From Paenibacillus_V sp046244365 (lineage in GTDB: Bacteria; Bacillota; Bacilli; Paenibacillales; NBRC-103111): DNA of 64,000 bases. A model generated the notes under the pieces. That model was not told the DNA's origin and made no database searches. It saw only the letters and a program-made list of their open reading frames with translations. Positions 31,817-40,966 of this stretch are shown piece by piece. Where the stretch lies: NCBI RefSeq assembly GCF_046244365.1, contig NZ_CP176395.1, forward strand, positions 4,154,001 through 4,218,000, read 5' to 3'. Every line of letters begins with the position of its first letter. Within the stretch, counting starts at the first letter, position 1. The translations under genes were made by a program, and so were the position numbers.

Positions 31817-34699
31817 GTGGCGCTATTGGTCATGATCATCCGGAAAATGTACAAAAACAAATGGCTCGAATTAAGCTTGCTGCTCGGACTTGTTTTATCC
31901 GTCGGCTTGATCAGCAGTATGCCGATCTATACCGATGCGATCCTGCAGCGGATGCTGGTTAAGGACATGGAAAATTTGCAAAAATCGAGCGGCAGCTATC
32001 CGGGCGTCGTCTATATGAACGGATACACCTATTCCGAGAAGGACCCGGTTCAGCAGCTGAAGCAGGTCGACGGCTTTCTGGAAACCGACGGCTTGCCCTA
32101 TTTCAAGCTGCCGATCCGGTATTTGGTCAAGGAACGGGCGACCGAAACGTATCCGATGATTCTGGCCGATCCGAGCCGCGGCGATACGAAAGTAAACTAC
32201 GCAGGGGAAATCGTTGCGCTTGAAGGCCTGAGCGAACATGTAAGGCTTGTAGACGGCAGGCTTCCCGCCAAAGAACCGGTTGACGGCGTCTATGAGGTGC
32301 TGGCCTTCGAGAATACGCTGAATACGTTCAAAACCGTTATCGGGACGGAGCTGCTGCTGGGCGAGGAGAAGTCGGACACGAAGCCCGAGCGGAAAATCAA
32401 AATCAAGCCGGTAGGCGTAATCGACGTCAAGGATCCAAACGATCCTTACTGGTACAATGTGGGGGCCTACCGCAATTCGCTGTTCGTCGATTACTCGTTG
32501 TTCGAGAAAGATTTCACGACGTCCAAAGCTCTTCCGGTCCGTTCGGCTACCTGGTACGGCGTGCTTGACTATTCGGAAATGGATCTGCAGGCCGTCTCCC
32601 GGTTTCTTGCAGGAAGCGACCGGATAGAAAATTATTTGGGAACCCATCTAGAGCCTTATAATTTTAAAGTGCCGGCTTACAAAACGCTCACGACTTACTT
32701 CGACCGGGAAGCGAATTTGCGTAAAATGCTGTGGTCGCTTAACGTGCCGGTTATCATCATGCTAGCTTTCTACTTATTCATGGTATCTAACTTGATTACG
32801 GAGCGTCAAAAAACGGAGATAGCCGTCCTGCGAAGCCGCGGGGCAAGCCGGTTTCAGGTCATGCTGGGCTACTTGATCGAAGGATTGCTCCTCGGAGGGC
32901 TTGCCTATGCGATTGGTCCGTTCTTCGGGATGTCGCTCACGAAGGTGCTCGGCTCATCGAACGGCTTTCTGGAGTTCGTGCAGCGTTCCGCACTCAAGGT
33001 GGAACTCAATAAAGAAGCTTACAAATATGCGCTGTACGCGGTGTGCACGTCGCTTGTCATGACGTTGATACCGGCGTTCCTCGCGACGCGCACGAGTATC
33101 GTCGGCCACAAGCAGCAGCTAGCCCGGCAAATGCGCATGTCGTTCTGGCATAAATACGGGATCGATCTAGTATTGATTGGCGTCTCGATCTACGGTCTCC
33201 GCTCGTTTGAGCGCCAGCGGAAAGATTTCATTGCGTTAGGCGTCGACGGGGCCAATTTCTCCGTAGATCCGCTGCTTTTTCTGGTGCCGGCATTTTTTAT
33301 TCTCGGAATGGGTCTGCTCATCCTGAGGATTTACCCGTGGTTTGTCCGTTTCGTTTATTGGCTCGGCAGAAAGTGGTGGCCCCCTTCGTTATATTCGACG
33401 CTGATTCAAGTAGGGCGTTCGAGCACGCAATACCAGTTTCTGATGGTATTTCTGATTATGACGATCGCTACGGGGTTATACAGCGCGAGCGCTGCGCGAA
33501 CTCTGAACAAAAATACGGACGACAAAATCATGTATGCGAACGGCAGCGATGTCGTGTTGGAGACGCAATGGGAAAACGACGCTCCGCCGCCGTCCGATGC
33601 AGGCGGTCCCGGAGGGGGAGAGCAGAGCTCTCAGCAGACGGTAGCCTCCACCAAAAAAATCCAGTATACGGAGCCGCCGTTTCAGCCCTTCACCCTGCTC
33701 CCCGGCGTAGAGCAAGCGGCGAAGGTGTTCGTTAAGAACGGAGCAGGCTTTACGGCAGGCAAGGAGCGTGGCGCCGCTACGCTGATGGGCATCGAGACGG
33801 ATCAGTTCGGCAAGGCGGCATGGCTGCGCGACGGACTTCTGGATCATCATTTCAACGATTATTTGAATGTGATGGCAACGAATACGTCTGCCGTGCTCAT
33901 TTCCAAATCGCTGGCCGAACAGAAGGGCGTAAAGGTAGGCGACGAGCTGTTTGCCGGATGGACCGGCGTGGAATACCGTCCGTTCATCGTCTACGGTATC
34001 GTCGATTACTGGCCGACATTCAATCCGAATCCGACCGGCTCGGAGACTTCCTCCGGCAACAAAAAGCCGGTAGCGCCGATGCTGATCATCGGTCACCTCA
34101 GCTATATCCAAAATTCGCTGGCGCTTGAACCGTATCAGGTTTGGATTAAGCTAAAGAAAGACGCCGGCAGACAAGAATTCTATGATGCCGTAGTCGCCAA
34201 GGGCTACAACGTGACCTCGACGACCGACACGCGGGAGCAGCTGATCAACGCTAGAAACGATCCGTTTCAGTTGGCGATCAACGGGGTGATGACGCTTGGT
34301 TTTATCATTTCGATCGTAATCAGCTTTTTCGGATTTTTGCTGTACTGGGTGCTTTCCTTATACGGACGCATTTTGCAGCTCGGTATTCTGCGTGCGATGG
34401 GCATTTCCTTTCTCCAGCTCATCGGTATGTTGATCACGGAGCAGCTCCTCACCTCGGGGGCCGCCTTTCTTATCGGGGCGCTGACGGGGACGGCGACGAG
34501 CGAGCTGTTCGTCAAGCTTTTCCAGGTCTCGTTCAATCCGGCTACCCAGGTGCCGCCGTTCCAGGTTACGTTCAACCCGGGCGATTCGCTCCAGCTGTAC
34601 GTCATCGTGTTCATGATGATCGCGATTGCGCTTGTCATTCTGAGCTATTTGCTGTCGCGGATCAAAATTCATCAGGCCGTCAAGTTGGGGGAGGATTAA
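31817..34699 (+). CDS. FtsX/MacB-type ABC transporter permease
   Basis: A 960-residue membrane protein with a first helix near residues 14-34, a large outside domain (about 40-300), an FtsX-like set of helices (about 310-430, with 'AVLRSRGASRFQVMLGYLIEG'), further helices to about 565, a second outside domain (about 570-820, with a PPPSDAGGPGGG low-complexity stretch), and a final FtsX set (about 825-950, 'LGILRAMGISFLQLIGMLITEQ' in outline). This two-module layout fits mechanotransmission-type exporters of lipids, peptides or antibiotics. The start is GTG 31817 after AGGAGGTG. The second ATPase gene begins three bases after its stop. Confidence 0.9.
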   Translation: MALLVMIIRKMYKNKWLELSLLLGLVLSVGLISSMPIYTDAILQRMLVKDMENLQKSSGSYPGVVYMNGYTYSEKDPVQQLKQVDGFLETDGLPYFKLPIRYLVKERATETYPMILADPSRGDTKVNYAGEIVALEGLSEHVRLVDGRLPAKEPVDGVYEVLAFENTLNTFKTVIGTELLLGEEKSDTKPERKIKIKPVGVIDVKDPNDPYWYNVGAYRNSLFVDYSLFEKDFTTSKALPVRSATWYGVLDYSEMDLQAVSRFLAGSDRIENYLGTHLEPYNFKVPAYKTLTTYFDREANLRKMLWSLNVPVIIMLAFYLFMVSNLITERQKTEIAVLRSRGASRFQVMLGYLIEGLLLGGLAYAIGPFFGMSLTKVLGSSNGFLEFVQRSALKVELNKEAYKYALYAVCTSLVMTLIPAFLATRTSIVGHKQQLARQMRMSFWHKYGIDLVLIGVSIYGLRSFERQRKDFIALGVDGANFSVDPLLFLVPAFFILGMGLLILRIYPWFVRFVYWLGRKWWPPSLYSTLIQVGRSSTQYQFLMVFLIMTIATGLYSASAARTLNKNTDDKIMYANGSDVVLETQWENDAPPPSDAGGPGGGEQSSQQTVASTKKIQYTEPPFQPFTLLPGVEQAAKVFVKNGAGFTAGKERGAATLMGIETDQFGKAAWLRDGLLDHHFNDYLNVMATNTSAVLISKSLAEQKGVKVGDELFAGWTGVEYRPFIVYGIVDYWPTFNPNPTGSETSSGNKKPVAPMLIIGHLSYIQNSLALEPYQVWIKLKKDAGRQEFYDAVVAKGYNVTSTTDTREQLINARNDPFQLAINGVMTLGFIISIVISFFGFLLYWVLSLYGRILQLGILRAMGISFLQLIGMLITEQLLTSGAAFLIGALTGTATSELFVKLFQVSFNPATQVPPFQVTFNPGDSLQLYVIVFMMIAIALVILSYLLSRIKIHQAVKLGED

Positions 34700-34702
34700 T
34701 CG

Positions 34703-35581
34703 ATGATCCATTGCGAGAATCTCGTCAAAATATACAAGGTTGCCGATCTCGAGGTCGTCGCCCTGCAGGGGCTGGATCTGCACGTCGAGTCCGGCGAGCT
34801 GATGGCGATTATCGGGAACAGCGGAAGCGGCAAATCCACCCTGTTAAATATGCTCGGCGGTCTCGACAAGCCGTCGGCGGGAACGCTGAACGTGGACGGC
34901 AAAAACCTGCTGAAGTTTACGGAAAGAGACATCGTCAAATATAAGCGGGAATCGGTTGGTTTTGTCTGGCAAAACAATGCTCGCAACCTGATTCCTTATT
35001 TGACCGCGCTTGAGAACGTGGAGCTGCCCATTCTTCTCCAGGGACGGCGCAAACGTCAGCGGGCGCTCGAACTGCTTGAAGCGGTAGGCCTTAGCCACCG
35101 CGTCAAAAACCGGCTGAACGAGCTGTCGGGCGGCGAGCAGCAGCGGGTGGCGATCGCCATCGCACTGGCCAACCATCCCAAACTTCTGCTGGCCGATGAG
35201 CCGACGGGTTCTGTTGATACGAAGATGGCTAACCAGATCCTCGATTTGTTCCGGGAACTGAACCGGAATATGGGCTTGACGGTCGTCATCGTAACGCACG
35301 ATCCCCTCCTGGCGAAGAAGGTCGACCGCGTCGTTTCCATTCGGGACGGCAAAACGTCGGCAGAGTTTATCCGTGATAAATCGTATGCGGAGGAGCTTGC
35401 CGAGCTGGAGCGCGGAGCGGAAGGACAGAGCGCGACGCATGTCGAATACGCGGTGCTCGATAAAGCGGGTCGCCTGCAAATTCCGGCGGGCTATTTGGAG
35501 GCGACGGGACTCGAGCGGACGAATAAAGTGCGCGTAACGATGGAGGACGGGAAGATCGTTTTGCTGCCGCCCGATGCGTAG
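34703..35581 (+). CDS. ABC transporter ATP-binding protein with C-terminal AbrB-like domain
   Basis: A 292-residue ATPase with Walker A 'GNSGSGKSTLLNMLGG', signature 'LSGGEQQRVAIAIALA', Walker B 'LLLADEPTGSVD' and switch 'THDPLLA'. The ATPase ends near residue 225. The last 47 residues (VLDKAGRLQIPAGYL, then GLERTNKVRVTMEDGKIVLL) match the swapped-hairpin AbrB/SpoVT pattern (D..GR..IP......G......V.....G.I.L.P). Fusion of this fold to an ABC ATPase is unusual; it may regulate the transporter or serve as a dimer contact. The ATG follows GGGGGAGG. It is the last gene of the exporter cluster. Confidence 0.9.
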   Translation: MIHCENLVKIYKVADLEVVALQGLDLHVESGELMAIIGNSGSGKSTLLNMLGGLDKPSAGTLNVDGKNLLKFTERDIVKYKRESVGFVWQNNARNLIPYLTALENVELPILLQGRRKRQRALELLEAVGLSHRVKNRLNELSGGEQQRVAIAIALANHPKLLLADEPTGSVDTKMANQILDLFRELNRNMGLTVVIVTHDPLLAKKVDRVVSIRDGKTSAEFIRDKSYAEELAELERGAEGQSATHVEYAVLDKAGRLQIPAGYLEATGLERTNKVRVTMEDGKIVLLPPDA

Positions 35582-35628
35582 CCGTATTGGACCCGCTGTC
35601 CAAAGGTTCGCAATCCGGCGCACCCCTG

Positions 35629-35637
35629 TGCTATAAT
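35629..35637 (+). promoter_or_regulatory. Extended -10 promoter of the cyclophilin gene
   Basis: TGCTATAAT lies 38 bases before the start codon at 35676. TTCGCA, 19 bases further up, is a poor -35 candidate. Confidence 0.55.
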
Positions 35638-35675
35638 TTGGACGAACCAATCCAAAGACAGGGGGAAGTATTCTA

Positions 35676-36380
35676 ATGAATAAGCTTGTACTTGTATTGA
35701 TGTGCGCCATGCTGGCCGCTGTGGCAACCGCTTGCGGGAATAAACCGACAGCCTCGCCTTCGCCCAGCGCTACGAACAAGCAGGTTCAAGGAGGCGGCGC
35801 GACGCCTTCGCCTAGCACATCGCCGAGCATAAGCCCGAGTCCGGCCGGCGCCAAGCAGTGGAACAAAGCTCCGGAGATGAAAATCGATAAAAACAAGACA
35901 TACGTCGCCGAAGTGAAGACGAACAAAGGCGCGTTTAAAATCGAGCTGTTTGCCAAGGATGCGCCGAAGACGGTTAACAACTTCGTTTTCTTGGCCAAGG
36001 AAGGCTTTTATGACGGCGTTATTTTTCACCGGATCATCGAATCGTTCATGATTCAAGGCGGCGACCCGAAAGGTACCGGTTCGGGCGGCCCGGGCTATAA
36101 ATTCGAGGACGAGCTGAAAAACGGCCATTCGTACGAGCCGGGTATCGTAGCCATGGCGAACGCGGGACCGAACACGAACGGCAGCCAGTTTTTCATCTGC
36201 ACGGGCGAAGACAGCAAGGGGCTGAACAAACAGCCGAACTATACGATTTTCGGTAAAATCAGCGAAGGTATGGACGTCGTGACGAAAATCGCCAAAACGC
36301 CGGTGGCGGTAGCAAACGGCGAAGCAAGCTCGCCGAAGGAAAAAGTAACGATCGAATCGGTGACGATCACCGAGAAATAG
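35676..36380 (+). CDS. Cyclophilin-type peptidyl-prolyl isomerase lipoprotein
   Basis: A 234-residue lipoprotein: signal peptide ending in the lipobox region 'VATAC' (Cys about residue 20), then a Pro/Ser/Thr-rich spacer (SPSPSATNK, SPSTSPSISPSP) to about residue 60. The cyclophilin domain follows with the active-site motif 'FHRIIESFMIQGGDP' and 'NGSQFFICTG'. It should help fold secreted proteins at the outer membrane face. Promoter and terminator flank it closely, so it is a single-gene unit. Confidence 0.94.
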   Translation: MNKLVLVLMCAMLAAVATACGNKPTASPSPSATNKQVQGGGATPSPSTSPSISPSPAGAKQWNKAPEMKIDKNKTYVAEVKTNKGAFKIELFAKDAPKTVNNFVFLAKEGFYDGVIFHRIIESFMIQGGDPKGTGSGGPGYKFEDELKNGHSYEPGIVAMANAGPNTNGSQFFICTGEDSKGLNKQPNYTIFGKISEGMDVVTKIAKTPVAVANGEASSPKEKVTIESVTITEK

Positions 36381-36390
36381 AAAGATCCGA

Positions 36391-36416
36391 AGCCAGGGGG
36401 GAGCCCCTGGCTTTCG
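36391..36416 (+). terminator. Terminator after the cyclophilin gene
   Basis: A perfect nine-pair stem, AGCCAGGGG and CCCCTGGCT with loop GGAG. The T-run after it is weak (TTCGT). Confidence 0.65.
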
Positions 36417-36493
36417 TACGTTTCCGTGCTCTCGTCATCGCATGAAAGATAGCGCTGCTTATGAGATGATTAAAAAAAGATTCACCGTACCGG

Positions 36494-36505
36494 TACCATA
36501 TGGTA
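36494..36505 (+). promoter_or_regulatory. Palindrome upstream of the MFS gene, possible operator
   Basis: TACCATATGGTA is a perfect 12-base palindrome 44 bases before the start codon at 36550, next to a second palindrome GTACCGGTAC (36487-36496). Such paired dyads often bind TetR or MarR regulators of efflux genes, but no regulator gene is adjacent. Confidence 0.35.
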
Positions 36506-36549
36506 ACATCGCTACAGGTACAAGTTGTCCGTTGGAGAGGGGATTATCG

Positions 36550-37935
36550 ATGGTTGCGAATCGGTGGAAAATCCTGCACATCGTCAATATCGGAACATTC
36601 ATGTCGACTCTCGACGTCGGTATCGTCAATGTGGCGCTGCCGACGATGGCCGAACAGTTCGGCGTGTCGCTGGCTCATGTGCAGTGGGTCGTTACGTGTT
36701 ATCTGCTTACGATGGTGGCGCTGCTGCCGCTTATGGGAAGGCTCTCGGATGCCGTAGGGCGGCATTACATCTATAGCGGAGGCTTTCTCGTCTTCGCGAT
36801 CGGCTCGCTTTATGCAGCGTTCGCCGGCGGCTTGACCGGAATCGTCATCGCCAGGTGCGTGCAAGGTATCGGGGCCACGATGATTATGGCCAATAGCCAA
36901 GCTATGGTGAGGCAGATTTTTCCGGATGAAGAAAGAGGACGGGCACTCGGCTTCAATGCGGTCATCATTTCGATCGGCACCTTATCCGGTCCGGCCGTTG
37001 GCGGTCTGCTGCTCGGCGTAACCGGCTGGGAATGGCTGTTTTTGCTCAATATTCCATTCGGCATTGCCGGGTTCGTATTCGGGCTGAAATGGTTTCCAAA
37101 GATCAGGCAAGCGGTTACCGCCAGGCTCGATCTGGCCGGCTCGCTGATGTTGGCGGCTTCCGCCGTACTGCTGATGCTGGCGTCGGAAGGGAGCGGCGGC
37201 GCAATCGACGTATGGTGGCTGATCGCCGGAGGGCTTTGCTTGCTTGCGATATTCGCGATTTATGAGGTATGGATCAAGGACGGCATTCTGGATAGAGAGC
37301 TGTTCACCAAAAGATCGATCGTCATCGGGAACATATCTGCATTCGTCATTCATCTCGTTCAAATGGGGTCGCTCATTCCGATTACGTTTTATTTTCAGCA
37401 TCAGCTAGGCTTCTCCCCATGGCTTACGGGATTGGTGCTATGCATACAGCCTCTGCTAATGGGGATTGCGGCCCCTTACGGCGGCACGTACCGTGACCGC
37501 TACGGCGCTTTCGTGCCGCTCTTCGCGGGACCGATTACGGCTGCACTGTCCATGGCGGTCGTCGTGCTGGCGCCTGCAGGATCGGCGGTCGCGATGTCTC
37601 TGCAGCTCGGTTTGTTCGGTATAGCCATGGGACTGTTCCAATCCACGAACAACGCGGAAATCATGAGTGCCGCGCCCGATCACAAGATCAGTCATATGGG
37701 CAGCATGCTTGCGCTGATCCGCTACATGGGAATGATTGCCGGAACGGGGATTGCGGCAGCTTTCGTCGGCGATTTGGGAGGCGGAGGCGCATCCTCGGCA
37801 TTCTTGGAGAGCGCGCAAATGCATACGCGTTTGCAATGGCTTTTTGCCGTCTGTTTGGTCATGTCACTCGCCGTATCGGGGCTGGCTATGCTCAGACCTC
37901 GCCGGCGCGTACAAGAAGAGCAGCTTCAAGCTTAG
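36550..37935 (+). CDS. MFS transporter, DHA2 (14-helix) drug-exporter family
   Basis: A 461-residue proton-driven exporter. The N-terminus 'TFMSTLDVGIVNVALPTMAEQF' in outline (FMSTLDVGIVNVALPTM) is the DHA2 motif C-type opening, and 'GRLSDAVGRHYIY' is motif A. About 14 hydrophobic segments follow. The start is ATG 36550 after GGAGAGGGG; the frame is open back to 36442 but those residues are polar and unlike the family. Drug export is the usual family role; the substrate is unknown. The next gene follows 13 bases after its stop. Confidence 0.9.
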   Translation: MVANRWKILHIVNIGTFMSTLDVGIVNVALPTMAEQFGVSLAHVQWVVTCYLLTMVALLPLMGRLSDAVGRHYIYSGGFLVFAIGSLYAAFAGGLTGIVIARCVQGIGATMIMANSQAMVRQIFPDEERGRALGFNAVIISIGTLSGPAVGGLLLGVTGWEWLFLLNIPFGIAGFVFGLKWFPKIRQAVTARLDLAGSLMLAASAVLLMLASEGSGGAIDVWWLIAGGLCLLAIFAIYEVWIKDGILDRELFTKRSIVIGNISAFVIHLVQMGSLIPITFYFQHQLGFSPWLTGLVLCIQPLLMGIAAPYGGTYRDRYGAFVPLFAGPITAALSMAVVVLAPAGSAVAMSLQLGLFGIAMGLFQSTNNAEIMSAAPDHKISHMGSMLALIRYMGMIAGTGIAAAFVGDLGGGGASSAFLESAQMHTRLQWLFAVCLVMSLAVSGLAMLRPRRRVQEEQLQA

Positions 37936-37948
37936 GGAGGGATAGGGA

Positions 37949-38836
37949 TTGGCTGACAGAAGGCTGCAAATCGGCATGTGGGGCAGCTTTGACGCATCCG
38001 CATGGGAAAGGTTCGCGCTGGGGGGGATTAATGGGCTGGAGCTGTGCCAGATGAGAGATGAAGCTGAGCTGCGGTCGGCAGTCCGTTTTTGCGGAGACCG
38101 GGGAGTGGCTTTTGGTCTTCATGCGCCGGGTATTCGCCGGGATGCGTATGTTCTGCCAAAGCTGACCTCGTCCGATGCGGAAGAGCGTGGGGCGGCAATC
38201 GGTCATGCCGAAGAACAAGTCGAGCTGGCGAGGGAGCAGGGGGCCGACTACGTGCTGCTGCATTTTCCTTTTCCCGCCTTTTGTCCGGAGAAACGCAGCG
38301 AAGCGCTGTCATGGATTTTTCCGATTCCCGGTATTTATGACCGCAGCCCGTTTAGCGAACGAACGTTTATGGAAATCGGCAGACGCGTTTTCGAGTCGCT
38401 GGCGGAGCTGCAGCTGCGCTATAAACAGCGAATTGTTTTGGAATACGATTTTTTTGGCGAATATGAAAATAAGTTCATCGAATTGTTTCGCGAGTTTCCG
38501 TCGGTGGAGGCCGTTCTCGATACGCAGAGACTCGATCTGCATGCAAGGGCGTTTCCAGGCTTCGATCCTTACGGTTTGATCGACGCTATGGCACCTTATA
38601 CCTATCTGGTTCATTACAGCAATATCCAGTACGAAGAGCATGGCATGAAACGCCATCTGCCTGTGCTGTCCGAGCAGGAAGGGGATGTTCGGTTCGGAGA
38701 CGCAATTGCGTATTTGAAGCGGCTGCATCAGGGGAATCGGCGGTTTCACCTGTTGTTTGAGCACCAGGCTTCGCTCGTAGCGGCGGAGGAGCTTGCATCT
38801 TGCTACGGAACCGCGGCTCAGATCATCGGTTTATAG
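37949..38836 (+). CDS. Xylose-isomerase-like TIM-barrel protein
   Basis: A 295-residue protein that looks like a sugar phosphate isomerase/epimerase family TIM barrel: 'GINGLELCQM', 'GVAFGLHAPG', 'GADYVLLHFPFP', 'RIVLEYDFFGEYE', 'VEAVLDTQRLDLHAR' and 'HLLFEHQA' follow the barrel-strand pattern, with His, Glu and Asp residues at strand ends. The reaction is unknown. The start is TTG 37949 after GGGAGGGATAGGGA, 13 bases after the MFS stop, so it may be cotranscribed with the exporter. Confidence 0.65.
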   Translation: MADRRLQIGMWGSFDASAWERFALGGINGLELCQMRDEAELRSAVRFCGDRGVAFGLHAPGIRRDAYVLPKLTSSDAEERGAAIGHAEEQVELAREQGADYVLLHFPFPAFCPEKRSEALSWIFPIPGIYDRSPFSERTFMEIGRRVFESLAELQLRYKQRIVLEYDFFGEYENKFIELFREFPSVEAVLDTQRLDLHARAFPGFDPYGLIDAMAPYTYLVHYSNIQYEEHGMKRHLPVLSEQEGDVRFGDAIAYLKRLHQGNRRFHLLFEHQASLVAAEELASCYGTAAQIIGL

Positions 38837-38941
38837 CGAATTCGGCGTCAAGTAGTGTTTAGCCCGCATTAATGGTAGACTATGGGTAAAAAGCAGGCGG
38901 GTTGATTGCCGCGCCTGACAATGAAGGAGGGATCGACGTTC

Positions 38942-39478
38942 ATGAAGCGAAAATATTCCGACCGTGCCAATTGGCGGCGCGTCCTCGATAAAAGGTTTCA
39001 TGTATCCTTCGTTGAAGAAGCGGATTTTACCGGATTTGTTTCGCTTTTTCATATCCTGCAGGTACGCGATCCTCTCTGGAAGCAGTATGACGAAAGGGTC
39101 GTTTGCGTGGCGGACGCGGGCTATAAATGGCTTCAGCATTTTCCCAAAAACGCTCATTATGCGCTCACCTCGATGTATGACGAGAATGACCGCATCGTAC
39201 AGTGGTATATCGACATTTGCAGCGTGCAGGGAGTGACGGATCACGGGGTGCCGTGGTTTGACGATCTTTATTTGGATTTGGTCGTATTGCCTACCGGGGA
39301 GTTATATTTGCTGGATGAAGAAGAACTGAACGAAGCGCTTGCAAAAGGCTCGGTTACGCAGCGGGAATACGATATGGCCTGGGCGGAAGCGAATCGCCTG
39401 ATCGGCGAATACCAGAATGGCGGCATCAAGCTGATTAATCTTGCGGATAGAGACCTGCACCGCTGGGAGAAATCGTGA
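38942..39478 (+). CDS. DUF402 domain protein
   Basis: A 178-residue protein of the DUF402 family (FomD/YgaC type). Typical segments are 'DAGYKWLQHFPKN', 'YDENDRIVQWYIDIC' and the acidic 'PWFDDLYLDLVVLPTG', 'LLDEEELNEAL'. Members are metal-dependent nucleoside-diphosphate or related phosphohydrolases, with a barrel built around these acidic residues. The ATG follows AAGGAGGGATCGACGTTC. The gene stands alone on its strand, 105 bases after the TIM-barrel gene. Confidence 0.82.
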   Translation: MKRKYSDRANWRRVLDKRFHVSFVEEADFTGFVSLFHILQVRDPLWKQYDERVVCVADAGYKWLQHFPKNAHYALTSMYDENDRIVQWYIDICSVQGVTDHGVPWFDDLYLDLVVLPTGELYLLDEEELNEALAKGSVTQREYDMAWAEANRLIGEYQNGGIKLINLADRDLHRWEKS

Positions 39479-39578
39479 AAAACGACCTGCTGCGGATTGC
39501 GTGCGGCTAGCGTCTAGAGTCTTACTATCTCCGGGGGCGGCAGCCGGTTCGACACTTCCTGGAGAGGGGAAACGAACG

Positions 39579-40199
39579 ATGCGTAGAAGAAAATGGGGGA
39601 GGCTGCGTCTCCTCCTTAAACTTGCGGGGATCGCGGCGGTTTTGCTGCTGGTGTGGGTAGGGTACGTCCAATGGAAAATTCAAGCGGCGCAGTTCGGCGA
39701 AACGAAAGCCGCCGACGTCGGCATCGTGCTTGGCGCGGCCTTATGGAGCGACAAGCCGAGCCCCGGCCTGAAGGAACGGCTCGATCATGCGTACTCGCTC
39801 TACAAGGCGGGTAAATACCCTCGCCTGATTGTGTCCGGTGGCTTGGACGGCAACAGCTCCAAGCTGACGGAGGCGGAGGGGATGCGCAATTACCTGATCG
39901 AGAAAGGCATTCCGTCCGAACGGATTTTCCTTGAGAACGAAGCGCGCAGCACGTATGAGAATTTACTTTTTAGCCAAGCGATTATGGAACGGAACGGCTG
40001 GCGCTCCGCTCTTATCGTGACGCATCATTATCATGGCGCACGAGCGCAGGATATCGCGAATTTCATCGGGATGAAGGATGCGGACGTGGACACGGCCGAC
40101 TCGCGCGTCATGAATATGACGTGGCATAATACGAGGGAGACGCTCGCTTTCACGAAGTGGGAGCTCGACAAGCTGCTAATGCGGTTAGGGCTGCGTTAA
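39579..40199 (+). CDS. YdcF/SanA-family membrane-anchored protein
   Basis: A 206-residue protein with one N-terminal helix (about 13-30, 'LLKLAGIAAVLLLVWVGYVQW') and an outside DUF218 domain: 'DVGIVLGAALWSDKPS', 'YPRLIVSGGLDG', 'TEAEGMRNYLIEKGI', 'NEARSTYENL' and 'ALIVTHHYH'. Members of this family are linked to cell-envelope metabolism and vancomycin sensitivity in enteric bacteria; the role here is unknown. The ATG at 39579 follows GGAGAGGGG. Its stop overlaps that of the convergent acetyltransferase gene by four bases. Confidence 0.85.
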   Translation: MRRRKWGRLRLLLKLAGIAAVLLLVWVGYVQWKIQAAQFGETKAADVGIVLGAALWSDKPSPGLKERLDHAYSLYKAGKYPRLIVSGGLDGNSSKLTEAEGMRNYLIEKGIPSERIFLENEARSTYENLLFSQAIMERNGWRSALIVTHHYHGARAQDIANFIGMKDADVDTADSRVMNMTWHNTRETLAFTKWELDKLLMRLGLR

Positions 40200-40966
40200 C
40201 GGCTCTCCACGCGATAGTGATAATCGAACAAATGACGGAAGCCGAGCTTCGCGTACAAGCGAAGAGCGGCTTCATTGTTTTTCATCACCTGCAAATACAG
40301 GTTTTCCGCTTCCCGCTCGTTCGCCCAGTCGATCAGTTTGCGCATCAGCTGCAGGCCGACGCCGCGGCGCCGGTATGGCTCTGCCACCGCTATGTTCGTA
40401 AACCCCGCCCAGCCGCTCTCCACGACTACCGTTCCAACGGCTACCGGTGTTCCACGGTCAAGGAAAACCGCAAACCGGTGAGCCGGTTCGATTCCCGCAA
40501 AAATGCGTTCGTAAGCCGGAATCCTGTCTTCGCTGTAGCCTTCGCAAGTTAAAAAGGTATGGAGCCACTCCTCATTCGCATATTCATATAGCATAGCCTG
40601 AAACCGGTCTGCCGGCTCAAGCAGCTGCCGGGCCTTGCCGGCGTCCGCAACTAGCATAGAAGTATGAGAATCGGCGACATACCCTTGCGCTTCCAGCTCC
40701 GCATCCAGCCAGCTTGGCGAAGCCGGGCTTACATGAAAACGAACGGGCAGGCTTTTCTCCCGGTAAAAGCTTTCGATTTCGGTCCGCCAGTTCGCTTCCG
40801 CAGGCGGACTTCCGATCGCGAATACGGAATTTGCGCGTCTTGTGACGCCGAAAGTCGCCCGCAGCCGCCAATCGCCAAACCGTCTGCTTTCGGCAGCCGG
40901 CCATGTATTCGCCGCCAATCGCTCAAGCTGTGTAATTAGCGGGAGGTTGGTATCCTGATGGTTCAT
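40196..40966 (-). CDS. GNAT-family N-acetyltransferase
   Basis: A 256-residue protein whose C-terminal half (about 140-256) has the GNAT fold with acetyl-CoA motif 'VAEPYRRRGVGLQLMRKL' and the late 'NNEAALRLYAKLGF'. The N-terminal half ('FGDWRLRATFGVTRRANSV') resembles a degenerate GNAT copy, as in two-domain members. The acceptor is unknown. The ATG at 40966 follows AGGAGCTGAACGAGT on the minus strand. The stop codon overlaps the end of the ydcF-like gene (GTTAAC). Confidence 0.88.
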   Translation of the reverse strand: MNHQDTNLPLITQLERLAANTWPAAESRRFGDWRLRATFGVTRRANSVFAIGSPPAEANWRTEIESFYREKSLPVRFHVSPASPSWLDAELEAQGYVADSHTSMLVADAGKARQLLEPADRFQAMLYEYANEEWLHTFLTCEGYSEDRIPAYERIFAGIEPAHRFAVFLDRGTPVAVGTVVVESGWAGFTNIAVAEPYRRRGVGLQLMRKLIDWANEREAENLYLQVMKNNEAALRLYAKLGFRHLFDYHYRVESR

